64,000 bases of DNA from the NCBI GenBank assembly GCA_964551315.1, contig CAZKCM010000003.1, forward strand, positions 62,001-126,000. Direction: 5' to 3'. Of the stretch, positions 44,954 through 52,848 are shown one piece after another. Below the pieces are notes generated by a model. The model had not been told where the DNA came from and did not search any database. It worked only from the letters and a program-made list of their open reading frames with translations. Positions within the stretch are counted from its first letter, which is position 1. Every line of letters starts with the position of its first letter. This DNA is from Virgifigura sp964551315. Lineage in GTDB: Bacteria; Pseudomonadota; Alphaproteobacteria; Dongiales; Dongiaceae. Both the position numbers and the translations under genes were made by a program.

Positions 44954-45200
44954 GGGGCAGTTCCCGCCTTCGAAATCTTGGCTTCTCGCGCTTGCCGCGG
45001 TCGGTTCCTTCCCTCGTGGCAGGGATCGCGAAGCGACTTGCGGCAATGGCTTGCTTTCGCGACGCGAGAGTGCTCCAATCGCCGCGGGAGACGCTTCAGG
45101 AAAGAGATCCTTCCGCTTCGACGCCAGTCCGAGTCGGGCGCGACCGCGGTAGAGCCAAGAAGAATCTGGCAAGACAACTAGAAAATCGGGTCTGGGAGGA

Positions 45201-45956
45201 ATGGCCGAGGACTATGTCATCGAGACTCGGGGGCTGACCAAGTCGTTCAAGGGCTTTACCGCGGTGCGCGGCGTCAATCTTCGGGTTCGGCGCGGCACGA
45301 TCCACGCGCTCATCGGCCCCAACGGGGCCGGAAAGACCACCTGCTTCAACCTGATCACAAAGTTTCTTGCGCCGACGCAGGGGCGGATTATCTTTCGCGG
45401 GCGCGACATCACCGCCCTCAAGCCGGCGGCCGTTGCCCAGCTGGGGATGGTCCGCAGCTTCCAGATCTCGGCAACGTTCCCGCACCTCTCGGTGTTGGAG
45501 AACGTGCGGGTCGCGCTGCAGCGCAAGCTCGGTAACTCGTTTCATTTCTGGCGCTCGGAGCGCGACCTCGACCGGTTGAACGACCGGGCGGCCGCGCTGC
45601 TCGACGCCGTCGGGATCGGAGCGTTCGCCGCTCTGCCCGCGGCCGAACTCCCCTACGGCCGCAAGCGGGCGCTCGAAATCGCTACGACGCTGGCGCTCGA
45701 GCCGGAAGTGATGCTTCTGGACGAGCCGATGGCCGGCATGGGACGCGAAGACATCCAACGGGTCAGCGACCTGATCCGCCGCGTTGCGGCGAATCGCACG
45801 ATTCTCATGGTGGAGCACAATCTCAGCGTCGTTGCGGACCTGTCGGACACGATCACGGTCCTGCAGCGCGGCGAGATCCTTGCCGAAGGTCCCTATGAAC
45901 GCATCACGCGGGACCCCGCCGTCATCGAAGCCTACATGGGCACCGGACATGTCTGA
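45201..45956 (+). CDS. livG: Branched-chain amino acid-type ABC transporter ATP-binding protein
   Basis: A 251-residue ATPase. Walker A is GPNGAGKT; the signature motif is degenerate (LPYGRKRALEIATTLALEPE) as usual in LivG; Walker B is VMLLDEPMAGMG and the switch His is in MVEHNLSVV. An excellent GGGAGGA precedes the ATG at 45201. The livF ATG overlaps its stop by 8 bp. The order ATPase, ATPase, binding protein, permease, permease forms a complete five-gene importer; the substrate could be an amino acid, urea, amide or aromatic acid. Confidence 0.95.
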   Translation: MAEDYVIETRGLTKSFKGFTAVRGVNLRVRRGTIHALIGPNGAGKTTCFNLITKFLAPTQGRIIFRGRDITALKPAAVAQLGMVRSFQISATFPHLSVLENVRVALQRKLGNSFHFWRSERDLDRLNDRAAALLDAVGIGAFAALPAAELPYGRKRALEIATTLALEPEVMLLDEPMAGMGREDIQRVSDLIRRVAANRTILMVEHNLSVVADLSDTITVLQRGEILAEGPYERITRDPAVIEAYMGTGHV

Positions 45957-46665
45957 TCGGACCGGTGATCCGCTCCTCGCGGTTTCGGACCTGCACGCCT
46001 ATTACGGCGAGTCGCACGTCCTGCACGGCATGGAGTTCGTCGTGAACCGGGGCGAGGTGGTGACGCTGCTCGGCCGCAACGGCGCCGGAAAGACGACGAC
46101 GCTTCGCTCGATCATGGGGATTCTCGGTTCCCGCCGCGGCTCGATCCGCGTGCGCGGACTCGAGACGATCCAGCTGCGGGCGGACCGCATCGCCCGGCTC
46201 GGTGTCGCCTACTGTCCGGAGGAACGCGGTATCTTCGCGTCGCTCAACGTGGCTGAGAACCTGTCGCTGCCGCCGGTAATCGGCAAGGGCGGCTTGGCCA
46301 CGGCGGAGCTCTATGACCTGTTCCCGGCGCTCCGGGAGCGGCGGTGGAGCCCGGGGACACGGCTGTCGGGAGGCGAGCAGCAGATGCTGGCGATCGCCCG
46401 CATCCTGCGGACAGGGGCCGAGCTGCTGCTGCTCGACGAGCCGACCGAAGGACTGGCGCCGGTCATCGTCGAGCAGATCGGCGCCGTCATACGGACGCTG
46501 AAGGACAGGGGCTTCACGATCCTGCTCGTCGAGCAGAACTTCAATTTCGCGGCCGCCATCGCCGATCGCCACTGCATCGTCGAGCACGGCCGCGTGGTGG
46601 ACCTCGTTCCACGGGCCGAGGTCGAGGCCAGCAAGGAAAAGCTGAAGGCATATCTTGGCGTGTGA
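45949..46665 (+). CDS. livF: Second ABC transporter ATP-binding protein, LivF type
   Basis: A 238-residue ATPase with Walker A GRNGAGKT, signature LSGGEQQMLAIARIL, Walker B LLLLDEPTEGLAP and switch LLVEQNF. The start overlaps the livG stop by 8 bp. It forms the heterodimeric motor with LivG. Confidence 0.95.
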   Translation: MSDRTGDPLLAVSDLHAYYGESHVLHGMEFVVNRGEVVTLLGRNGAGKTTTLRSIMGILGSRRGSIRVRGLETIQLRADRIARLGVAYCPEERGIFASLNVAENLSLPPVIGKGGLATAELYDLFPALRERRWSPGTRLSGGEQQMLAIARILRTGAELLLLDEPTEGLAPVIVEQIGAVIRTLKDRGFTILLVEQNFNFAAAIADRHCIVEHGRVVDLVPRAEVEASKEKLKAYLGV

Positions 46666-46707
46666 GCGAAGCGCGCTTCGCGGCACGAGAACGAAAGGAG
46701 GAGACGT

Positions 46708-47919
46708 ATGAGGCGTGGATGGACCTTTCTGGCGGGGGCGACGGCGACGATGCTGCTCGCCGCCGGAGTGCAGGCGCAGGTGTCGGATGACGTGGTCAAG
46801 CTGGGCGTGCTGAACGACCAGTCCGGCGTTTACGCCGACCTGGCCGGCCACGGTTCCGTCGAGGCCGCACGGATGGCGGTCGAGGATTTCGGGGGCACCG
46901 TTCTGGGCAAGTCCATCGAGGTGATCTCGGCGGACCATCAGAACAAGCCCGATGTCGGCGCCAACATCGTTAACCAGTGGATCGACGTCGATCAGGTCGA
47001 TGCGGTCGTCGACGTGCCGACCTCCTCGGTCGCGCTGGCGGTCCAGGAGATCACGCGCCAGAAGAACAGGGTGCACCTGAACTCCACGGGCGGGACATCC
47101 GACCTCACCGGCAAGGCCTGCTCCCCGACCACCGCTCACTGGACCTACGACACCTTCGCCCTGGCCAACGGCACGGGCCGGGCGGTGGTGCAGGACGGCG
47201 GCGAAAGCTGGTTCTTTCTCACCGCCGACTATGCCTTCGGCCATGCACTCGAACGCGACACCGCCGCCGCGGTCGAGGCGGCGGGCGGACAGGTCCTTGG
47301 CACGGTCCGGCACCCGTTCCCGAACAACGACTTCTCCTCCTTCCTCCTGCAGGCGCAGGCCTCCGGCTCCAACGTCATCGGTCTCGCCAATGCCGGCGGC
47401 GACACCATCAACGCGATCAAGCAGGCGCGTGAGTTCGGCATCACCCAGGCCGGCCAGCGGCTTGCCGGGCTGTTGATCTTCCTCAGCGACATCCACAGCC
47501 TGGGGCTCGAGACGGCCCAGGGGCTGGTGCTGACGACCGGCTTCTACTGGGACCTGGACGACGAGACCCGCGCCTGGTCGAAGCGCTTCGCCGAGCGCAA
47601 CAACGGCCGGATGCCGACCATGGTCCAGGCCGGAGTCTATTCGGCGGTCCTGCATTATCTGAGGGCGATCGAGGCTGCCGGAACCGACGAGGCGAAGGCC
47701 GTCATGGCCAAGATGAAGGAACTGCCGATCGACGATTTCTTCGCGAAGAACGGCAAGCTTCGTCAGGATGGCCGCATGGTCCACGACATGTACCTCGTCC
47801 AGGTCAAGACGCCGGAGGAGTCCAAGGGGCCGTGGGACTACTACAAGATCCTGCGGACGATCCCGGGCGACGAGGCGTTCCGTCCTCTGCAGGACGGCAA
47901 CTGCCCGCTCGTGCAGTGA
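46708..47919 (+). CDS. Periplasmic substrate-binding protein (type 1 fold)
   Basis: A 403-residue exported protein: signal peptide residues 1-23 (cleavage near VQAQVS), then two Rossmann-like lobes of the LivK family (VVKLGVLNDQSGVYADLAGHGSVEAARMA, DVPTSSVALAVQEITRQKN, WFFLTADYAFGHALERD). Binding residues cannot be matched to a particular ligand by eye. Located between the ATPases and the permeases with 42 bp on the 5' side and AAAGGAGG as ribosome site. Confidence 0.93.
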   Translation: MRRGWTFLAGATATMLLAAGVQAQVSDDVVKLGVLNDQSGVYADLAGHGSVEAARMAVEDFGGTVLGKSIEVISADHQNKPDVGANIVNQWIDVDQVDAVVDVPTSSVALAVQEITRQKNRVHLNSTGGTSDLTGKACSPTTAHWTYDTFALANGTGRAVVQDGGESWFFLTADYAFGHALERDTAAAVEAAGGQVLGTVRHPFPNNDFSSFLLQAQASGSNVIGLANAGGDTINAIKQAREFGITQAGQRLAGLLIFLSDIHSLGLETAQGLVLTTGFYWDLDDETRAWSKRFAERNNGRMPTMVQAGVYSAVLHYLRAIEAAGTDEAKAVMAKMKELPIDDFFAKNGKLRQDGRMVHDMYLVQVKTPEESKGPWDYYKILRTIPGDEAFRPLQDGNCPLVQ

Positions 47920-47957
47920 TCGGCTGAGCCCGCTGCGATAGACGAGGGGAGCGATCG

Positions 47958-48845
47958 GTGGTCGAAATCCTGGGCGTGCCCATCCAGGCGCTCTTCGGAC
48001 AGCTCCTTCTCGGGCTGATCAACGGCAGCTTCTACGCCGTGCTCAGCCTGGGGCTGGCGCTGATCTTCGGGTTGCTCAACATCATCAACTTCGCCCATGG
48101 GGCGCAGTACATGATGGGGGCCTTCGTCGCCTGGCTGTCGCTCCGGTATCTGGGGCTCGGCTATTGGTACGCGCTCGTGATCGCTCCCCTCGTCGTGGGC
48201 CTCTTCGGCATCCTGATCGAGCGCCTCCTGCTCAAGCACCTGTACCATCTGGACCACCTGTACGGTCTCCTTCTGACCTTCGGCCTCGCCCTCATCTTCG
48301 AGGGCATCTTCCGCGAGATTTACGGCATCTCGGGGCAGCCTTATGCGGTGCCGGCCGAGCTGGCCGGCGGCTACAATCTGGGCTTCATGTTCCTGCCGCT
48401 CTACCGCGGCTGGGTCGTGGTCGCCGCGTTCGCGGCCTGCCTCGGCACCTGGCTCCTTATCGAGAAGACGAAGCTCGGCTCCTATCTGCGGGCGGCGACC
48501 GAGAACCCGAAGCTCGTCCAGGCGTTCGGCATCAACGTGCCGCTTCTCGTCACGCTGACCTACGGTTTCGGCGCGGCGCTCGCCGCCTTCGCCGGGGTTC
48601 TGGCGGCGCCCATCTACTCGGTCAATCCGCTCATGGGGTCGAACCTGATCATCGTCGTCTTCGCCGTCGTGGTGATCGGCGGGATGGGGTCGATTCTGGG
48701 GGCGGTGGTGACCGGCTTCGGCCTCGGCCTCATCGAGGGCTTGACGAAGGTCTTCTATCCCGAGGCATCGAATACCGTCATCTTCGTCATCATGGCGATC
48801 GTCCTGCTGCTCAAGCCGGCGGGTCTGTTCGGAAGGACCGCGTAA
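47958..48845 (+). CDS. livH: ABC transporter permease, LivH type
   Basis: A 295-residue inner-membrane permease with about eight helices and the family motif LALIFGLLNIINFAHGAQYM near residue 30. It starts with GTG at 47958, preceded by GAGGGGAGCG. LivM follows after 2 bp. Confidence 0.95.
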   Translation: MVEILGVPIQALFGQLLLGLINGSFYAVLSLGLALIFGLLNIINFAHGAQYMMGAFVAWLSLRYLGLGYWYALVIAPLVVGLFGILIERLLLKHLYHLDHLYGLLLTFGLALIFEGIFREIYGISGQPYAVPAELAGGYNLGFMFLPLYRGWVVVAAFAACLGTWLLIEKTKLGSYLRAATENPKLVQAFGINVPLLVTLTYGFGAALAAFAGVLAAPIYSVNPLMGSNLIIVVFAVVVIGGMGSILGAVVTGFGLGLIEGLTKVFYPEASNTVIFVIMAIVLLLKPAGLFGRTA

Positions 48846-48847
48846 CG

Positions 48848-49825
48848 ATGGCGGTGCCGCGCTATCTGCTGATCGGCCTGCTGGTCGTCCTGGCCCTGGT
48901 TGCGCCGTTCTTCATCTATTCCGTGTTCCTGATGAAGGTGCTGTGCTTCGCGCTGTTTGCCTGCGCCTTCAACCTCCTGCTCGGCTATGTCGGGCTGCTG
49001 TCCTTCGGCCACGCCGCGTTCTTCGGCTTCGCCGCCTACGTGACGGGCCACGCGGTGAAGGTCTGGGCGCTGGCGCCGGAGCTCGGCATCCTTGCCGGCG
49101 TCGCCGTGGCCGCGGGGCTCGGCTTCCTGTTCGGCGGGCTGGCCATACGCCGGCAGGGGATCTATTTCGCGATGATCACGCTGGCCCTCGCGCAGATGAT
49201 CTACTTCCTGTCGCTGCAGGCCCCCTTCACCGGCGGGGAGGACGGCATCCAGGCGATCCCCCGGGGCCGGCTCTTCGGCGTGATCGACCTCCGCGACAAT
49301 TTCAGCATGTACTACTTCGTCCTGCTGGTGTTCGTGCTGGGCTTCCTGCTGATCTACCGGACCATTCACTCGCCCTTCGGCCAGGTCCTGAAGGCGATCC
49401 GCGAGAACGAGGCGCGGGCGATCTCGCTCGGCTACGAGGTCGACCGCTACAAGCTGACCGCCTTCGTGCTGTCGGCGGCGCTGTCCGGCCTTGCCGGGTC
49501 GGTCAAGGCCCTGGTCTTCCAGCTGGCATCGCTGACCGACGTGCACTGGCACATGTCGGGCGAGGTCGTGCTGATGACCCTGATCGGCGGCGTCGGAACG
49601 GTGGTCGGGCCGGTGGTCGGGGCCGCCTTGGTGGTGTCGATCCAGAACTACCTGGCGCAGGTCGGGGCCTGGGTCACGATCATCCAGGGCGTGATCTTCG
49701 TGGTCTGTGTCATGCTGTTCCGCCGCGGCATCGTCGGCGAGATCGGGGCCTATGCGGCAAGGCGCCGCGCCCGCCGGGAGGAATCGCTCAAGGCCACGGG
49801 GCAGGCGAAGGAATCGCCGCTGTAG
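48848..49825 (+). CDS. livM: ABC transporter permease, LivM type
   Basis: A 325-residue permease. Conserved pieces: AFNLLLGYVGLLSFGHAAFFG, the long periplasmic GGEDGIQAIP loop, and SPFGQVLKAIRENEARA. The start is taken at 48848, two bases after livH; earlier in-frame sequence is the shadow of livH. A short GGCGG/CCGCC hairpin at 49827-49840 lies at the convergent end with the sigma gene. Confidence 0.95.
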   Translation: MAVPRYLLIGLLVVLALVAPFFIYSVFLMKVLCFALFACAFNLLLGYVGLLSFGHAAFFGFAAYVTGHAVKVWALAPELGILAGVAVAAGLGFLFGGLAIRRQGIYFAMITLALAQMIYFLSLQAPFTGGEDGIQAIPRGRLFGVIDLRDNFSMYYFVLLVFVLGFLLIYRTIHSPFGQVLKAIRENEARAISLGYEVDRYKLTAFVLSAALSGLAGSVKALVFQLASLTDVHWHMSGEVVLMTLIGGVGTVVGPVVGAALVVSIQNYLAQVGAWVTIIQGVIFVVCVMLFRRGIVGEIGAYAARRRARREESLKATGQAKESPL

Positions 49826-49844
49826 AGGCGGGGCACCGCCGCGC

Positions 49845-50414
49845 TCAGGACAGGCCTTCCAGGGCGCTGCGGAGCGCCTCGCGGGCCCGCGACAGCCGGG
49901 AGCGAACTGTGCCGACGGGCACGTCCAGGACGGCGGCCGCCTCCTCGTACTGAAGACCCTCGATCCCGATCAGCAGGATGACCTGGCGATGGTCATCCGA
50001 AAGTTGGTTGAAGGCGCGGTCGAGATCCCGCAGCCGGAGGCGTTCGTCCTGGCTCGCGACGGTTTCGAGGGACGGGTTGCTCTCCGACATGTCCGAGGCA
50101 AGCGGCATTCGCGTGGCGCGGCGAACCTCGTTCACATAGACGTTGTGGAGGATCGTGAACATCCAGGCGCGGAGGTTCGTTCCGGGTGTCCAGCTATCGA
50201 AGCGGCTGACCGCACGAAGCAGGCATTCCTGCACGAGATCGTCCGCATAGGCGGCGTTGCGCACGAGCATTCGGGCGTAGCGCCGCAGTCGGGGGATCTC
50301 CGGTTCGATCAGCGCGCCGATATCCTCGATCGGCGCCGCCGTCTTTTCCTTGGACGGCGGAGGGGCTTGCTGGGCGTGCTGCGATTGCTTGTGTCGGCTG
50401 GGACGCAAGGCCAT
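49845..50414 (-). CDS. ECF-type RNA polymerase sigma factor, probably of the general stress group
   Basis: A 189-residue sigma factor with region 2 (ADDLVQECLLRAVSRFDSW, then NLRAWMFTILHNVYVNEVRR) and region 4 (LDRAFNQLSDDHRQVILLIGIEGLQYEEAAAVLDVPVGTVRSRLSRAR). The first 40 residues are a disordered Gln/Pro/Lys extension. No anti-sigma factor, NepR or PhyR gene is adjacent. Its own upstream region carries an exact GGAAC-N16-CGTT promoter, so it is either autoregulated as an EcfG-type factor or downstream of the main EcfG. An 18-codon minus-strand frame ending in TGATGG directly at its ATG could couple translation. An in-frame TTG at 50417 is an alternative start. Confidence 0.9.
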   Translation of the reverse strand: MALRPSRHKQSQHAQQAPPPSKEKTAAPIEDIGALIEPEIPRLRRYARMLVRNAAYADDLVQECLLRAVSRFDSWTPGTNLRAWMFTILHNVYVNEVRRATRMPLASDMSESNPSLETVASQDERLRLRDLDRAFNQLSDDHRQVILLIGIEGLQYEEAAAVLDVPVGTVRSRLSRAREALRSALEGLS

Positions 50415-50570
50415 CAATTGCTCGGCGCTAGTACTCTACGGGCGGTTATGCCGGGGAGCGCGTCTGACATCTCGATGGGCTCTATCTGTTTGCAGAGCCG
50501 TCGTTCTTGACAACATCGACTCCGCCCGTCCTCGGCCCGTTCGAAGGCGCAGCATCGGTCACTTTCAATC

Positions 50571-50595
50571 AACGTATCAGGGGAGCGGAGGTTCC
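50571..50595 (-). promoter_or_regulatory. EcfG-type promoter GGAAC-N16-CGTT driving the ECF sigma gene
   Basis: Minus strand: GGAAC at 50595-50591 and CGTT at 50574-50571, spacer 16 bp. It points towards the sigma gene 156 bp away and is back-to-back with the plus-strand promoter at 50657-50681. Confidence 0.7.
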
Positions 50596-50656
50596 CGCCC
50601 GCGGTTTCGCCGGCGGCTCTGATGCAACGGCGCCGGTCGGTCCGTCTCCGGAGCGT

Positions 50657-50681
50657 GGAACTTTCCGGCGAGCGCGACGTT
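50657..50681 (+). promoter_or_regulatory. EcfG-type promoter GGAAC-N16-CGTT upstream of the entericidin-like gene
   Basis: GGAAC at 50657-50661 and CGTT at 50678-50681, spacer 16 bp. The lipoprotein gene starts 83 bp downstream. Confidence 0.72.
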
Positions 50682-50764
50682 GCTTTGGCAACGATTGTAT
50701 CAGCGGTCGAGGTCATCGACCGGATCACTGAGAAAACCTCTAGGGAACTATTGGAGAAATAGAA

Positions 50765-50941
50765 ATGCGGAAAGTTACGGCAAAGATAGAGCGAACAAAC
50801 CCGGTTCCGATCCTTGTCATCGGCGCCTTTAGTCTGATGGCGATAATCCTGTCGGCCTGCAACACGACAGAGGGCTTGGGCGAGGATATTGAATCGGCCG
50901 GCTCCGCACTGGAGAATGAGGCCGAGGAGGCCTCGGACTAA
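50765..50941 (+). CDS. Entericidin-like small lipoprotein
   Basis: A 58-residue protein: charged N-terminus, hydrophobic segment (residues 13-30) and lipobox SLMAIILSAC with Cys32, then NTTEGLGEDIESAG, the pattern of entericidin A/B-family envelope lipoproteins linked to stationary phase and osmotic stress. ATTGGAGAAATAGAA is the upstream ribosome site. It is divergent from the sigma gene and has its own stress-type promoter. Confidence 0.82.
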   Translation: MRKVTAKIERTNPVPILVIGAFSLMAIILSACNTTEGLGEDIESAGSALENEAEEASD

Positions 50942-50987
50942 GCACCGGGGCGACGTCCGCAACCCGGCGGGTCGCGACCGATGGTTC

Positions 50988-51009
50988 GGCCGGGGGCGGA
51001 TGCCCGGCC
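50988..51009 (+). terminator. Hairpin after the entericidin-like gene
   Basis: GGCCGGG pairs with CCCGGCC around an 8-nt loop, 46 bp after the stop. No T tract follows directly. The rest of the 311 bp spacer 50942-51252 holds the stress-type promoter at 51130-51154. Confidence 0.35.
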
Positions 51010-51129
51010 ATGGGGAGGACCGCCGGTCGAGAGCCCCGAACGCGGCCATGCAATGGTCGTCTTTCTGTCACCCCTCCGCTTCGTCTTCTGCTTTGTTCTT
51101 TAACGCGCGATCTTCGTCGCAGGCCCTTC

Positions 51130-51154
51130 GGAACTCCGCGTTCGACACGGCGTT
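51130..51154 (+). promoter_or_regulatory. EcfG-type promoter GGAAC-N16-CGTT upstream of the 72-residue protein
   Basis: GGAAC at 51130-51134 and CGTT at 51151-51154, spacer 16 bp; the next start codon is 98 bp downstream. Confidence 0.68.
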
Positions 51155-51252
51155 CTGGAGGACGTGACCGTCGGCCGACCCGGCTTGCGACGTCGATAGC
51201 CATGGCTCGTCGCGGGACGGTTGGCTGAATCCGGACGACGAGACGAGGGACC

Positions 51253-51471
51253 ATGGAGATCAGGACAACCGCGGAACTGGAGCGGGCCATACACGAATTT
51301 CAAGGCCTGGAGAAGGCGGAACCGGGCAGCCCCGAGGCCAAGCGGCGCGATGACCTCGAGGCGGCGATCGAGGCCTATTACGCCCAGAATCGCGGGACGA
51401 TCGAGAAGGGGAAGCCGAGGAGGGCCGACTTTGACCGTTCGGTAAAGAGGCACCCTGGGGAAACGGAGTAG
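51253..51471 (+). CDS. 72-residue hypothetical protein
   Basis: A small soluble protein, mainly helical and charged (TAELERAIHEFQGLEKAEPGS, then DDLEAAIEAYYAQNRG). It looks a little like the N-terminus of HigA-type antitoxins, but it lacks a helix-turn-helix and no toxin gene is next to it. The ATG follows ACGAGGGACC. Its stress-type promoter suggests it is a real gene. Confidence 0.6.
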   Translation: MEIRTTAELERAIHEFQGLEKAEPGSPEAKRRDDLEAAIEAYYAQNRGTIEKGKPRRADFDRSVKRHPGETE

Positions 51472-51563
51472 CGCCGACGGACGGATTCCGGTACGAGGCG
51501 GATCCCCAAACCTGCCTTCCGTCCTTTTCGGGTGGCTCGAAGGCATGGCCGGGGAGGGCGGGC

Positions 51564-51900
51564 GTGAATGCGCGGCTGCCCTATCTTCGCACCAGCGTGA
51601 GGACCGGCTTCTGGCTCGGTCCCGGCATTATGCCGGTCGGTGCGATCACGCTTTCGTTCATCATTCTGTATCTGGACAGGCGCTTCATCGGTGCGCACGC
51701 CGCGGCCGTCGGATGGCTCGTGCCGACCGGAACCGAAGGCACCCGGCCGGTGCTGGGGACCATCGCCTACATCGATCGCTGACTCCACCATAGAACCGGT
51801 CGATCGCTGTGACGTGGCCGAGCGGCTACAATCCCTGGACGAAGCGCTGAAACGCTGGGGTTCCAGATACAACGCCCGCGCGGAACGGGTACCGTCTTGA
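51564..51900 (+). pseudogene. DUF2254 membrane protein gene with a large internal deletion
   Basis: The first 70 codons (GTG start at 51564) match the beginning of DUF2254 proteins: TSVRTGFWLGPGIMPVGAITLSFIILYLDR, then GWLVPTGTEGTRPVLGTIA. The frame ends at a TGA at 51780. In the +1 frame up to 51900 the sequence DSTIEPVDRCDVAERLQSLDEALKRW looks like the C-terminal end of the same family. About 300 residues of the middle are missing. The 10-bp direct repeat TCGATCGCTG at 51772-51781 and 51800-51809 flanks the junction. Confidence 0.6.
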
Positions 51901-51931
51901 AACCCAAGCCACTTGGCGGAGGCTATGCGGG

Positions 51932-52819
51932 ATGCCGAAGGAGTCCCATCGCTCCAACTGGAGGACGAGCAGTCCGGTGCGGCTTGCCCGCGCATTATGG
52001 TCGGCCGGCTATGCCGTCGCCATGGGGAACGACGTCCATCTGGCGGGCCACATGGCATACAACGCCCTGCTGGCGATCTTCCCCTTCCTGATCTTTCTGG
52101 GGGCGCTCGCCGGCGTGCTGGGGAACGAGGACACCGCCCAGCGCTTCGTCGAAGCGATGTTCGAGTTCATGCCGCCGGACGTCGCCGGGACGTTGTCGCC
52201 GGCGGTCACGGAAGTGCTGACGACGCGCAGCCGCAGCCTGCTGACCGTGGGAATCCTGGTGACGCTGTGGGTGGCCTCCGGCGGCATCGAAGCCCTGCGG
52301 GCCGGCCTCAACGACGCCTACAATGTGACCGAGTCCCGCCCGCTGTGGCGCCGACGACTGCAGAGTGTCGCCTTCGTGGTCCTGGGGGCGCTGGCCATTC
52401 TTCTGTTGTCCGTTCTCATCATCTTGGGTCCGATCGTTTGGGACTTCCTGACGCGCGTTCTCAAGCTTCCGCTCGAGCAGAGGATCGTCTGGGACGTTGC
52501 CCGTTACCTCTTTGCGACCGCGGTGCTCGTGCTGGCGCTGCTGGCGCTGCATCGATGGCTGCCGAACACACGGTTGCGCTGGCTGGACATTCTGCCGGGC
52601 GCCATCGCCACCACGGTCATCTGGGTGCTCGGCGGCAGCCTGTTTTCGCTCTACCTCCAACGTTTCGCCAGCTACAGCATCACCTACGGCAGTCTCGGGG
52701 GAGTCATCATCACGCTGCTCTTCTTCTATGTCAGTGCTCTGATCTTTCTCTTTGGTGCGCGGTTCAATGTTGCCTTTCGCCGCGCCTTCCGCCGGGGCGC
52801 CGAGAGGGAGAGGGATTAG
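51932..52819 (+). CDS. YihY/BrkB-family inner membrane protein
   Basis: A 295-residue protein with about six transmembrane helices. Family marks are LAGHMAYNALLAIFPFLIFL at residues 36-55, LWVASGGIEALRAGLNDAYN, and the final LGGVIITLLFFYVSALIFLFGARFN. The function of the family is not settled; the old 'ribonuclease BN' name is wrong. GGAGG lies 8 bp before the ATG. Confidence 0.92.
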   Translation: MPKESHRSNWRTSSPVRLARALWSAGYAVAMGNDVHLAGHMAYNALLAIFPFLIFLGALAGVLGNEDTAQRFVEAMFEFMPPDVAGTLSPAVTEVLTTRSRSLLTVGILVTLWVASGGIEALRAGLNDAYNVTESRPLWRRRLQSVAFVVLGALAILLLSVLIILGPIVWDFLTRVLKLPLEQRIVWDVARYLFATAVLVLALLALHRWLPNTRLRWLDILPGAIATTVIWVLGGSLFSLYLQRFASYSITYGSLGGVIITLLFFYVSALIFLFGARFNVAFRRAFRRGAERERD

Positions 52820-52848
52820 GCCGGCGCGGATCACCCGCGTCATACGGG

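Noticed and set aside
50415..50570. NepR anti-sigma factor gene upstream of the ECF sigma factor
   Set aside because: I looked for a short frame with the NepR core. Only an 18-codon and a 39-codon frame are present and neither resembles NepR.
51253..51471. Type II antitoxin gene
   Set aside because: The similarity to HigA-like N-termini is slight, there is no DNA-binding motif and no toxin gene beside it.
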